Positions 35,137 to 43,470 of a stretch of DNA of 64,000 nt are shown piece after piece. Position 1 is the stretch's first letter, and each line of letters starts with the position of its first letter. The translations under genes were made by a program, and so were the position numbers. Under the pieces are notes generated by a model, which saw only the letters and a list, made by a program, of their open reading frames with translations, had not been told where the DNA came from and made no database searches. Origin of the DNA: Castellaniella hirudinis (lineage in GTDB: Bacteria; Pseudomonadota; Gammaproteobacteria; Burkholderiales; Burkholderiaceae_B); contig NZ_JBHSDY010000012.1 of assembly GCF_042651965.1 (NCBI RefSeq), positions 27,615-91,614 of the forward strand, written 5' to 3'.

Positions 35137-36306
35137 TTACTTCGACAGCAGCCGCATCGCCTGTTCCAGGCCGTCCATCGTCATGCCGAACATGCGCTCG
35201 TGCATCAGTTCGCGCACGATGGCGATGGACTGGCGGTAGGGCCAGGAGCCGGACGGTTCCGGGTTCAGCCAGACCGCGCGCGGCCAGTGGCCCAGGATGC
35301 GTTGCAGCCAGGCGGCGCCGGTTTCCTCGTTGTGGTGCTCGACCGATCCGCCGGGGTACAGCAGCTCGTAGGGACTCATCGAGGCGTCGCCCACCAGGAT
35401 CAGGCGCCAGTCCTCGCCGTAGCTGCGCAGCAGGTCCCAGGTCTCGATGCGTTCGCCGTGGCGGCGGCTGTTGTGGCGCCAGACGGACTCGTAGGGACAG
35501 TTGTGGAAGTAATAGACCTCCAGGTGCCGGAACTCGCTGCGCGCGGCGGAAAACAGGGATTCGATGCGGGCGATGTGGTCGTCCATGCTGCCGCCCACGT
35601 CCAGCAGCATCAGGACCTTGACCGCGTTGTGGCGTTCGGGCACCCAGTGCAGGTCCAGCATGCCGGCCTGTTCGGCGGTGCCGCGGATGGTGCCGGGCAT
35701 GTCCAGTTCCATCGCCGCGCCCTGGCGGGCAAAGCGCCGCAGACGTCGCAGCGCCATCTTGAAATTGCGCGTGCCCAGGGTCTGCTGGTCGTCGTAGTCG
35801 CGGTAGTCGCGCCGTTCCCAGACCTTGATGGCGGTGCGGTTGCCGGCCGAGGGGCCGCCGATGCGGATGCCTTCGGGGTGATAACCGCCGTGGCCGAAGG
35901 GCGAGGAACCCCCGGTGCCGATCCACTTGCTGCCGCCCGCGTGGCGATCCTTCTGTTCGGCCAGGCGCTCGCGGAACATCTCCATCAAGCGGTCCCAGCC
36001 GTGCTTTTCCAGTGCGGCTTTTTCGGCGTCGCTGAGCTGCTTGCGGAAGGTCTGGACGAGCCAGTCCGGCGGGACGTCCGGGCCGCCCGCGCGCGCCTGG
36101 AGCTGGCCGATGAAGGCGGCGAAGACCCGGTCGTAGCGGTCGTAGCGGGTCTCGTCCTTGACCAGCGCCAGGCGGGCCAGATGGTAGAAGTCCTCGGTGC
36201 TGGTCGGCGCGGCGGGGCTGCACAGCAGTTCCAGCAGGCTCAGGTATTCCCGGATGGAGACCGGGATACCGGCGGCGCGCAACTGGGTGAAGAAATCGGT
36301 CAGCAT
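35137..36306 (-). CDS. VWA-domain (CoxE-like) protein
   Basis: A 389-residue cytoplasmic protein. The C-terminal half (about 210-380) is a von Willebrand A domain of the CoxE type, with MLLDVGGSMDDHI as a MIDAS motif in which the first Ser of DxSxS is Gly, as in many CoxE-like proteins. The middle has a Gly/His-rich linker (GTGGSSPFGHGGYHPEG). Transcribed with a GNAT gene and a MoxR ATPase; MoxR-VWA pairs act as chaperones that insert metals or assemble complexes. The client protein is unknown. Confidence 0.88.
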   Translation of the reverse strand: MLTDFFTQLRAAGIPVSIREYLSLLELLCSPAAPTSTEDFYHLARLALVKDETRYDRYDRVFAAFIGQLQARAGGPDVPPDWLVQTFRKQLSDAEKAALEKHGWDRLMEMFRERLAEQKDRHAGGSKWIGTGGSSPFGHGGYHPEGIRIGGPSAGNRTAIKVWERRDYRDYDDQQTLGTRNFKMALRRLRRFARQGAAMELDMPGTIRGTAEQAGMLDLHWVPERHNAVKVLMLLDVGGSMDDHIARIESLFSAARSEFRHLEVYYFHNCPYESVWRHNSRRHGERIETWDLLRSYGEDWRLILVGDASMSPYELLYPGGSVEHHNEETGAAWLQRILGHWPRAVWLNPEPSGSWPYRQSIAIVRELMHERMFGMTMDGLEQAMRLLSK

Positions 36307-36328
36307 GGCCAGGGCGGGGGATGCGGGT

Positions 36329-36943
36329 TCAGGCGCGGGGGCGGTGCAGTTGATAGAGCAGGTGGGCGCGGACCTCGGGCCATTCGCCCGCCAGCAGGCT
36401 GTACATGACCGTGTCGCGCACGGTGCCGTCGCGGCGCAGGGCGTGGTGGCGGATCACGCCGTCGCGGTGCGCGCCCAGGCGCTCGATGGCGCGTTGCGAG
36501 GCGTGGTTGTAGTTGTCGGTGCGCCAGCCCACGACGGCTGCGCCCAGCACGTCGAAGGCATGTTCGAGCAGCAGCAGTTTGCACGTCGTGTTGACGTGGG
36601 AGCGCTGGTGCGAACGGGCGTACCAGGTGTAGCCGATCTCCAGCCGGGCGACCGCCGGCATGATGTCGTGGTAGCGCGTGGAGCCCAGGACGGCGCCGCT
36701 GGCGGCGTCGAGCACGGCGAAGGGTAGCATGTGGCCGTCGTCTCGGCCTTTCCGGGCCTGGGTGACGTAGGCTTCGGTCTGCCCGGGTTCGGGCACCGAG
36801 GTGACGCGCAGGTTCCAGAGCTCGCCGTCGGCGGCCGCGGCGCGCAGGCCGGCGGTGTGTTCGGCGGACAGCGGGACCAGACGCACGCCATGGCCTTCGA
36901 GGGTGACGGGGTGGGGGGCTTGCTTGAAACCGGGAGTGCTCAT
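36329..36943 (-). CDS. GNAT acetyltransferase (RimJ/RimL type)
   Basis: A 204-residue acetyltransferase starting MSTPGFKQAPHPV. It has the RimL pattern: MLPFAVLDAASGAVLGSTRYHDI, RLEIGYTWYARSHQRSHVNT with the acetyl-CoA-binding turn and KLLLLEHAFDVLGA. The ATG lies after a 28-codon open stretch without conserved sequence. It sits between moxR and the VWA gene, 22 bp before the latter, which is an unusual third member of a MoxR-VWA operon. Substrate unknown (N-terminal amines of proteins or small molecules). Confidence 0.88.
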   Translation of the reverse strand: MSTPGFKQAPHPVTLEGHGVRLVPLSAEHTAGLRAAAADGELWNLRVTSVPEPGQTEAYVTQARKGRDDGHMLPFAVLDAASGAVLGSTRYHDIMPAVARLEIGYTWYARSHQRSHVNTTCKLLLLEHAFDVLGAAVVGWRTDNYNHASQRAIERLGAHRDGVIRHHALRRDGTVRDTVMYSLLAGEWPEVRAHLLYQLHRPRA

Positions 36944-37038
36944 GAGTCGATCCGGTGGTGGGTGATCGTGAAAGGTGTCGCGTGGCCTGGTCGCTGGGGC
37001 TGGGTTGCTTCGGCCGGTCCGTTTCAATGCGCGGGCGC

Positions 37039-37902
37039 TTAGCGGCCGCCGCGCTGCGTCAGGGCCGCCAGCCTTCGCAGCAGGTTCAGGTCCTGTTCGT
37101 TCTTCAGCAGGGCGCCGGCCAGCGGCGGCACGTCGCCGCGCGCCAGGCTGTCGGGAGGCACGGATTCGGCCAGCAGCAGGTGCAGCCAGTCCAGGAACTC
37201 CGAAGTCGAGGGGCGTTTTTTCAGCCCTGGGACCTCGCGCAGGCGGAAGAACGCATCCAGCGCCGCGCTCAGGACGTCGGCGCGCAGGTCCGGGAAGTGG
37301 ACGGCGACGATGTCGCTCAGGGTCTCGCGGTCGGGGAACTCGATGTAATGAAAAAAGCAGCGCCGCAGGAACGCGTCGGGCAGGTCTTTTTCATTGTTCG
37401 AGGTGATGAGGATCAGGGGCTTGTGGCGCGCCTGGACGGTCTGCCGGGTTTCGTAGACGTGGAATTCCATCCGGTCTAGTTCGCGCAGCAGATCGTTGGG
37501 GAATTCGATGTCAGCCTTGTCGATTTCATCGATCAGCACCACGCAGGGCTGTTCCGACTCGAAGGCTTGCCACAGCACGCCCTGCACGATGTAGTTGCGG
37601 ATGTCGTGCACGGCAGCTTCGCCCAGCTGCGAATCGCGCAGACGCGAAACGGCGTCGTATTCATACAGGCCCTGCTGCGCCTTTGTCGTGGACTTGATGT
37701 GCCATTGCAGCAGGGGCCGGCCCAGGGCGCGGGCGACTTCTTCGGCCAGCAGGGTCTTGCCGGTGCCCGGCTCGCCCTTGACCAGCAGGGGGCGCTGCAA
37801 GGTCAGCGCGGCATTGACGGCGGTTTTCAGTGCGTCGGTGGCGACGTAGCGGTCGGTGCCGTCGAAACGATTGCTGGGAGCGGGGGCGGTCGTGCGGGTC
37901 AT
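37039..37902 (-). CDS. MoxR-family AAA+ ATPase
   Basis: A 287-residue AAA+ ATPase of the MoxR group. Walker A GEPGTGKTLLAEEVA (about residue 42), Walker B VVLIDEIDKADIEFPNDLL and sensor 1 LILITSNNEKDLPDAFLRRC are all intact. First gene of moxR-gnat-vwa. The frame is open 27 codons upstream of the ATG, but the chosen start matches the family. Probably remodels a client with the VWA protein, possibly tied to the two cytochromes c divergent from it. Confidence 0.93.
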   Translation of the reverse strand: MTRTTAPAPSNRFDGTDRYVATDALKTAVNAALTLQRPLLVKGEPGTGKTLLAEEVARALGRPLLQWHIKSTTKAQQGLYEYDAVSRLRDSQLGEAAVHDIRNYIVQGVLWQAFESEQPCVVLIDEIDKADIEFPNDLLRELDRMEFHVYETRQTVQARHKPLILITSNNEKDLPDAFLRRCFFHYIEFPDRETLSDIVAVHFPDLRADVLSAALDAFFRLREVPGLKKRPSTSEFLDWLHLLLAESVPPDSLARGDVPPLAGALLKNEQDLNLLRRLAALTQRGGR

Positions 37903-38005
37903 GGGCGGCAGAATCGTAGCGCGTGGGTCCGGAAGCCGGATATTATGGGTTTGAAATGTCGATGTCTGACTGTATCGAAACAATTATCGTACAATCGTCA
38001 TGCCT

Positions 38006-38033
38006 CATCGGCCCGGCAGGAGGCTGGCCGATG
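38006..38033 (+). promoter_or_regulatory. Leader hairpin upstream of the cytochrome c genes
   Basis: CATCGGCC pairs exactly with GGCCGATG across a 12-base loop in the 166-bp divergent gap between moxR and the first cytochrome gene. A TTGAAA-like -35 and a TACAAT -10 candidate precede it. Regulatory role is a guess. Confidence 0.35.
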
Positions 38034-38068
38034 CCGACACAATATGAATCATAGAGACAAGAGGCCAT

Positions 38069-38425
38069 ATGAAGTCGCGAGCAATGCTTGACCGTGGTTT
38101 GGGTGCCGTCGTGGTGACGGCGTCCTGTTTGCTGGCGGGTCCTGCGCTGGCAGCCGATCCCCCGGCCGTCCAGGGCGATGTCCAGGCCGGCGCCCAGAAG
38201 GTGTCCATGTGCATCGGCTGCCATGGCATTCCGGGTTACAAGGCAGCCTATCCCGAGTTGTACCACGTCCCCATGATCGCCGGTCAGAACGCGCCCTACA
38301 TCGTTGCGGCGCTGAAGGAATACGCCAGTGGCGCACGTTCCTTCCCGACCATGGACGCCATCGCGCGGTCCCTGTCCGAACAGGACATGGCCGACGTCGC
38401 GGCCTACTATTCCAGTCTCAAGTGA
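38069..38425 (+). CDS. Small c-type cytochrome (class I, c553/c4-like) 1
   Basis: A 118-residue periplasmic cytochrome: signal peptide about residues 1-29 (ending GPALAAD), one haem site CIGCH at 48-52 and a distal Met candidate in SFPTMDAIARSLSEQDM, followed by a C-terminal helix DVAAYYSSLK. It is 17 bp before a second, similar cytochrome, suggesting a tandem duplication or a diheme-like pair passing electrons to a terminal oxidase. Confidence 0.93.
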   Translation: MKSRAMLDRGLGAVVVTASCLLAGPALAADPPAVQGDVQAGAQKVSMCIGCHGIPGYKAAYPELYHVPMIAGQNAPYIVAALKEYASGARSFPTMDAIARSLSEQDMADVAAYYSSLK

Positions 38426-38442
38426 TCCGGGGGAACACCATC

Positions 38443-38799
38443 ATGCGTACATTGTGGATTGCCCTGCTGGGTCTTGGGCTGACGGCGACCGGCGCACAGG
38501 CGGCCGACTTGCAGGCCGGCAAGGCCGCCTTTGAAAAGTACACCTGCGCCTCGTGCCACGGCGCCGATGCCAAGACGCCGATGATGCCTGAATACCCGAT
38601 CCTGGCCGGGCAGCATCAGGACTATCTGGAACATGCCCTGATCGCCTACCAGCGTGGACAGGCGGGTGCGCCGGCTTCGGCCAACGTGCGCAAGAACGCC
38701 ATCATGGGCGCCATGGCGACGCAGTTGTCGGCGACGGACATCGAGAACATCTCCGCCTGGCTGTCGGCCCAGCCTTCGTCGCTGGCGGTGCGCAAATAA
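38443..38799 (+). CDS. Small c-type cytochrome 2
   Basis: A 118-residue periplasmic cytochrome starting MRTLWIALLGLGLTATGAQA (signal peptide), with haem site CASCH at residues 35-39 and a distal Met candidate in KNAIMGAMATQLS. An open frame upstream overlaps the first cytochrome gene but lacks a signal peptide, so this ATG is used (RBS GGGGGAACACC). Same length and architecture as its neighbour but only moderately similar. Confidence 0.92.
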   Translation: MRTLWIALLGLGLTATGAQAADLQAGKAAFEKYTCASCHGADAKTPMMPEYPILAGQHQDYLEHALIAYQRGQAGAPASANVRKNAIMGAMATQLSATDIENISAWLSAQPSSLAVRK

Positions 38800-38829
38800 C
38801 GATTTGAGGGGATGCCGCTGCGCATCCCC

Positions 38830-39261
38830 TCAACGATCGTGCGTGGCGTGCCGCCGGATCAGGTCCAGATAGTGTTCATTGTCCAGCGGCTTGCCCAGCC
38901 GCTGGGCTTCCCAGACGACTTCACCCAGCGCTTCCATGATGACGTGGGCGGCCTCGTGCTCGTCGCGGCTGCGCAACAGGGCGTTCCAGGCGTCGCGGAT
39001 GCCGGGCGGATGGTCGATCGACAACTGTTCCTGGATCGCCAGGTGCATCGACAGGTGCAGAAAGGGGTTGGTGCGGCCGGCTTCGACCGGGTAGTCGCGC
39101 TCGGCGGCGTCGGGGTCCTGCAGGTCTTCGTGGTATTCGGGATGGCGCTCGACCAGGTCGGCGGCCATGGTTTCCAGCGGCGTCAGCACACCGCCCTCGC
39201 GGCGCTTGCGCCAGGCATCGGTGAAGAATGCGCGAACCTGTTCCTTGGAGGGATTGAACAT
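38830..39261 (-). CDS. DUF1841-family protein
   Basis: A 143-residue protein recognised as DUF1841 (MFNPSKEQVRAFF start, NPFLHLSMHLAIQEQLSID in the middle, then HVIMEALGEVVWEAQR and HYLDLIRR near the end). The family is common in beta- and gammaproteobacteria, His-rich, with no established function. Convergent with the cytochrome genes (31 bp gap). Member of no obvious operon. Confidence 0.9.
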   Translation of the reverse strand: MFNPSKEQVRAFFTDAWRKRREGGVLTPLETMAADLVERHPEYHEDLQDPDAAERDYPVEAGRTNPFLHLSMHLAIQEQLSIDHPPGIRDAWNALLRSRDEHEAAHVIMEALGEVVWEAQRLGKPLDNEHYLDLIRRHATHDR

Positions 39262-39349
39262 GAGAAGCGGTAAAAGCGGGCCGAATTGGGTATTTTAACC
39301 TGTCGATCCGGGTGTTTTTGCCGCCCCGGCCGGTAGAATAGGCCAGAAA

Positions 39350-39367
39350 GGCCGCCTGCCGGCGGCC
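39350..39367 (+). other. Hairpin in the icd leader region
   Basis: GGCCGCC and GGCGGCC form a 7-bp stem with loop TGCC, followed by an AT-rich stretch (TTATATAAGAC) that could hold the icd promoter. Role uncertain. Confidence 0.35.
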
Positions 39368-39446
39368 ACTTTACGTTAAACTCTTATATAAGACTGATTC
39401 CCCTCTTTCTTTTCTGAACAACAAACCCAGCAACACTGGAGCACCC

Positions 39447-40703
<1,257 letters not shown>

Positions 40704-40753
40704 TCTGGTCCGAACGATTCATTGAATCATTCATTGAGTCGTTGAAGTCCACG

Positions 40754-40787
40754 AAAGCCCGGTATTCCTTTGGAAGCCGGGCTTTTT
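40754..40787 (+). terminator. Rho-independent terminator of icd
   Basis: AAAGCCCGG pairs with CCGGGCTTT over a 14-base loop and runs into a T-tract (TTTTT). Confidence 0.85.
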
Positions 40788-40811
40788 AATTTTCGCCATG
40801 ACTCCAGTGCC

Positions 40812-40894
40812 GCATTTCCCTGGACTGCGCCACAGCCAGATACAGCAGGTTTATCAATACCTGGATTCGTTCACCATGGGCCGGTGCGTTTCGA
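40812..40894 (+). repeat. 83-bp direct repeat, copy 1 (upstream of brnTA)
   Basis: Matches copy 2 at 41759-41841 at 80 of 83 positions. In one frame of both copies the sequence reads ...ISLDCATARYSRF... and two of the three differences are silent while the third changes Ile to Val, so the repeat looks like a fragment of a formerly coding sequence. Together the copies bracket the BrnT/BrnA genes. Confidence 0.85.
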
Positions 40895-40980
40895 AATCCG
40901 CCCCGGCTTCCCCACTGGGTGCGCCGAGGTGCGAGCCGACACAACTGTGCTGAATGAAGTCATACGGTGCAGTGTTGTAT

Positions 40981-41003
40981 TTACGATGTACGTACGATAA
41001 AGT
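40981..41003 (+). promoter_or_regulatory. Operator-like element before brnT
   Basis: TTTACGATGTACGTACGAT, an imperfect palindrome with core TGTACGTACG, lies directly before the brnT ATG. BrnA antitoxins autorepress through such sites. The same core recurs at 43142-43151. Binding is inferred. Confidence 0.45.
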
Positions 41004-41005
41004 AT

Positions 41006-41272
41006 ATGAACATCATCTACGACCCTGCCAAGAACAGTGCGAACCGTGCCAAGCACGGCGTCTCTCTGGCGGATGCCAAGGCGTTTGAGTGGGATGACGC
41101 GTTGATCCGCCAGGACGACCGGTACGCTTATGGCGAAGTGCGCATGCGTGCCATCGGCTACATCGGCCCGCGGCTGCATGTGTTGGTGTATACGGACCGC
41201 GGCAACATCCGACGCATCATCAGTCTGCGCAGGGCGAACAAGCGGGAGGAACGCCACTATGCCGAAGCTTAA
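41006..41272 (+). CDS. brnT: BrnT-family ribonuclease toxin
   Basis: An 88-residue toxin of the BrnT family (RelE-like RNase): IIYDPAKNSANRAKHGVSLADA, then RMRAIGYIGPRLHVLVYTDR and IRRIISLRRANKREERHY near the end, matching the family's H, R, D and final H/Y positions. The ATG MNIIYDP is preferred over an earlier in-frame start. Overlaps the antitoxin gene by 14 bp, the usual toxin-first order of brnTA. Flanked by the 83-bp repeats. Confidence 0.92.
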   Translation: MNIIYDPAKNSANRAKHGVSLADAKAFEWDDALIRQDDRYAYGEVRMRAIGYIGPRLHVLVYTDRGNIRRIISLRRANKREERHYAEA

Positions 41273-41585
41273 ACCGGGGCACGTGTCCCCGACCGAGGAA
41301 GAGGATGCCGCGATCAATGCCGGCATCGTGGCCGATCCTGATAACCCGGAATGGACAGCCCAGGATTTTGCCCAGGCCCGGGCCGCCAAGGTGCCCAAGG
41401 TGAGTATCACGATTCGTTTGGATGCTGATGTGGTCGAGGCGGCGAAGGCTCTGGCCGGCCGGGCGGGTACCGGCTACCAGACCGTCATCAATGATGCGCT
41501 GCGCCGTGCATTGGCCGGAGACGCTGCGCCGGTGACCGAAGACACGCTACGTCGCATCCTGCGCGAGGAACTGCATCAGGCGTGA
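41259..41585 (+). CDS. brnA: BrnA-family antitoxin
   Basis: A 108-residue antitoxin: N-terminal toxin-binding part (PGHVSPTEEEDAAINAGIVADPD) and a C-terminal ribbon-helix-helix (PKVSITIRLDADVVEAAKALAG) for DNA binding. ATG lies inside the last codons of brnT. Neutralises the toxin and represses its operon. The TA pair is intact by inspection. Confidence 0.92.
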   Translation: MPKLKPGHVSPTEEEDAAINAGIVADPDNPEWTAQDFAQARAAKVPKVSITIRLDADVVEAAKALAGRAGTGYQTVINDALRRALAGDAAPVTEDTLRRILREELHQA

Positions 41586-41640
41586 TTTTTCATGAATTTT
41601 CTCTTGGGGCTCTTCCCCCTATTTGACTGATGGTCAGACA

Positions 41641-42110
41641 AGAGGTTGATGTTTACCCGTTGCAGCTACGCCGCGCTGGTGCGCAGTTATGGCCTGCGGC
41701 AGGAGTTCATCACGCCGATTAGCCGCCTGATCTGCGCAGGTTCCGCTGGGTCAATACAGCATTTCGCTGGACTGCGCCACAGCTAGATACAGCAGGTTTA
41801 TCAATACCTGGGTTCGTTCACCATGGGCCGGTGCGTTTCGAGGAGCCCTCATGGCGAAGATCAAACTCATCGAGCCTGCAGTCGGGGCGGTGCGAATCTG
41901 TTGTGGGCCAGTCCGGAGAATTGACCGTCAGGCAGGCCTGTTCGCGGGTGCAGGCATGGCCGATCGGGGTGTGCCAAGGTGGCGAACCGGTGCAAGACGT
42001 TGGTGGCCGGCAAACTGCTCAGTCAAGAGGTCGCAGGGGCGGCGGGCCCGGGGTGACATCCGGTCTTGCATGATGGGTCGTAGGCTTGCGCTCATTACGC
42101 CTGGATAAGG
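41641..42110 (+). pseudogene. Gene-remnant region between brnTA and the HigA-like gene
   Basis: About 560 bp between genes (41586-42152) without a supported gene. It includes repeat copy 2, part of a former coding sequence reading SAQVPLGQYSISLDCATARY, and beyond it a stretch that stays open from GALMAKIKLIEPA for about 70 codons but has no family resemblance I can name. The orphan antitoxin downstream would normally be preceded by a toxin here; none is intact. Read as eroded mobile DNA. Confidence 0.4.
41759..41841 (+). repeat. 83-bp direct repeat, copy 2 (downstream of brnTA)
   Basis: Copy 2 of the repeat at 40812-40894, 947 bp away. In this copy the shared frame extends further upstream (SAQVPLGQYSISLDCATARY), after a stop, so it may be the parent from which copy 1 arose. 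No transposase, inverted ends or intact gene accompanies it. Confidence 0.85.
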
Positions 42111-42152
42111 CCCAGCGCGGCAACTTGGGTTTCTGAACTGCCAGAGTTCGAT

Positions 42153-42416
42153 ATGGCCGAAATCCTCAAGACGGACGAGGACATTGCCAACTATCTGACG
42201 GTCGTTCTGGAAGAAAACGATCCTGACGAGTTCTCCCATGCGCTGGGTGTGATTGCCCGTGCACGCGGCATGACCGAGGTGGCTCGCGCCAGCGGCCTGA
42301 CGCGTGAGGCGCTCTATAAAGCATTGCGTCCGGGCTCACATCCGCGTTTCGATACCATTGCCCGTGTATGTGCTGCGCTGGGCGTGCAATTGTCTGCCCG
42401 GTCGGCGCTGTCGTAG
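42153..42416 (+). CDS. HigA-like antitoxin (addiction module antidote, HTH), no partner seen
   Basis: An 87-residue XRE-type helix-turn-helix protein (GMTEVARASGLTREALYKAL) of the small HigA-like addiction-module antidote group; starts MAEILKTDEDIANYL. Its toxin gene should lie directly upstream, but that DNA holds only degenerate sequence, so the antitoxin appears orphaned. Confidence 0.8.
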   Translation: MAEILKTDEDIANYLTVVLEENDPDEFSHALGVIARARGMTEVARASGLTREALYKALRPGSHPRFDTIARVCAALGVQLSARSALS

Positions 42417-42444
42417 CCTCGTCCGGCTGGTTGTGGTGGCCCGC

Positions 42445-42732
42445 TCATTTGAAGGTCTCCATCAGAATGAACGTTGCTGCTTTCCGCTGATGGGCATTGA
42501 TAAGCGGTACGAGCCGGGTGAAATGCTCGGTCGCGCAGTGGGCGTCCAAAGCGGCCCGATCGGGCCATTCTTCGATGAACACAAAATGGCCGGGATCCTT
42601 CTGGTCGACAAACAGATCGTACGAAATGCAGAGCGGTTCCTGCTTGGTTTTCTCGACAAGTTCGCGATATAGAGGAGCGACGTCGGGCAGTCTGTCTGGG
42701 TGGATGAAGTCCTGAGCGATGACTTTCAGCAT
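42445..42732 (-). CDS. Antibiotic biosynthesis monooxygenase-family protein
   Basis: A 95-residue ABM/dimeric alpha-beta barrel protein (MLKVIAQDFIHP start; YDLFVDQKDPGHFVFIEEW and LDAHCATEHFTRLVP later), the family of small quinol monooxygenases (YgiN) and related detoxifying enzymes. The ATG used lies after a 21-codon open extension without family resemblance. A 4-bp gap separates it from the next gene, so they are likely co-transcribed. Confidence 0.88.
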   Translation of the reverse strand: MLKVIAQDFIHPDRLPDVAPLYRELVEKTKQEPLCISYDLFVDQKDPGHFVFIEEWPDRAALDAHCATEHFTRLVPLINAHQRKAATFILMETFK

Positions 42733-42736
42733 CGTG

Positions 42737-43027
42737 TTATTTCTCCACCCGCACCTCGAACCAGGCTTCTGTTTCGCCCAGGTTTTGGAATGCATCGCTT
42801 CGGGCGCGGCCGGCGGCGGCGATCCAGCGCTTGGCCAGCGTCATGTCGCTGGCGGTCATTTCATTTTCTGCTGTGTCTTCGGCCGCAGTCCAGGCCCGGT
42901 AGGTCGCAAGCACTTGCTCCGGGCCGCCTAAGGCTCGTTCCAGCGTTCTGCGGAAGCGATGTTCGGCATCGGCTCGCGCCGGTTCCGGCAGGTCAGCGGG
43001 GGCGTCTTGAAGGGTGATCGTGTACAT
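42737..43027 (-). CDS. Conserved small protein of unknown function
   Basis: A 96-residue protein starting MYTITLQDAPADLPEPAR, mostly helical and charged, rich in Ala, Arg and Glu, with a C-terminal GETEAWFEVRVEK. No signal peptide or membrane segment. It is the upstream gene of a two-gene unit with the ABM monooxygenase-like gene, whose spacing of 4 bp suggests a related function. I do not recognise a family. Confidence 0.7.
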   Translation of the reverse strand: MYTITLQDAPADLPEPARADAEHRFRRTLERALGGPEQVLATYRAWTAAEDTAENEMTASDMTLAKRWIAAAGRARSDAFQNLGETEAWFEVRVEK

Positions 43028-43140
43028 GGTCAGCTCCGTTGTTCGTACTGTGGATTTATACAGCTAACGTGGTTGAGCGAGCAAGACAGCGGGATGGGCT
43101 ATTGATGGGTCATGCCGGACGATTCAGTGAATCGTTTGCG

Positions 43141-43185
43141 CTGTACGTACGGATAAGCCAGCGCGAGGAACTGCGTCACGTGTGA
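43141..43185 (+). pseudogene. Trace of a second brnTA copy
   Basis: TGTACGTACG followed by GATAAG is close to the brnT operator start, and 10 bp later GCGCGAGGAACTGC...TGA matches the last codons of brnA. The middle of the operon is missing, as after an internal deletion. The surrounding 43028-43470 stretch has no other gene I can support. Confidence 0.4.
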
Positions 43186-43470
43186 GGGGGCACGACCCGA
43201 CATGCGGCCTTTGCATCAGGGCGCGCAGGACGCACCGGGTCAAAACCTCATCCGCAAATCCGCGCGCATGGATGGCTTGCATGCTCGTGAGTTCGTCGCA
43301 GTAGGATGGGGGACGGATTTTGACCTGGATTATAAATTTATGGCTGCGACCGCCGTTAACAGGGCGTTAGGAGGATGTGGTGCGCCTTCGACCGGCCTGG
43401 CGTCGGCCGGTATACTGCAAAGAACAATCGGTCGGGGATTGGCGTATCGCGAAGCGCCACTGGGGATCAC

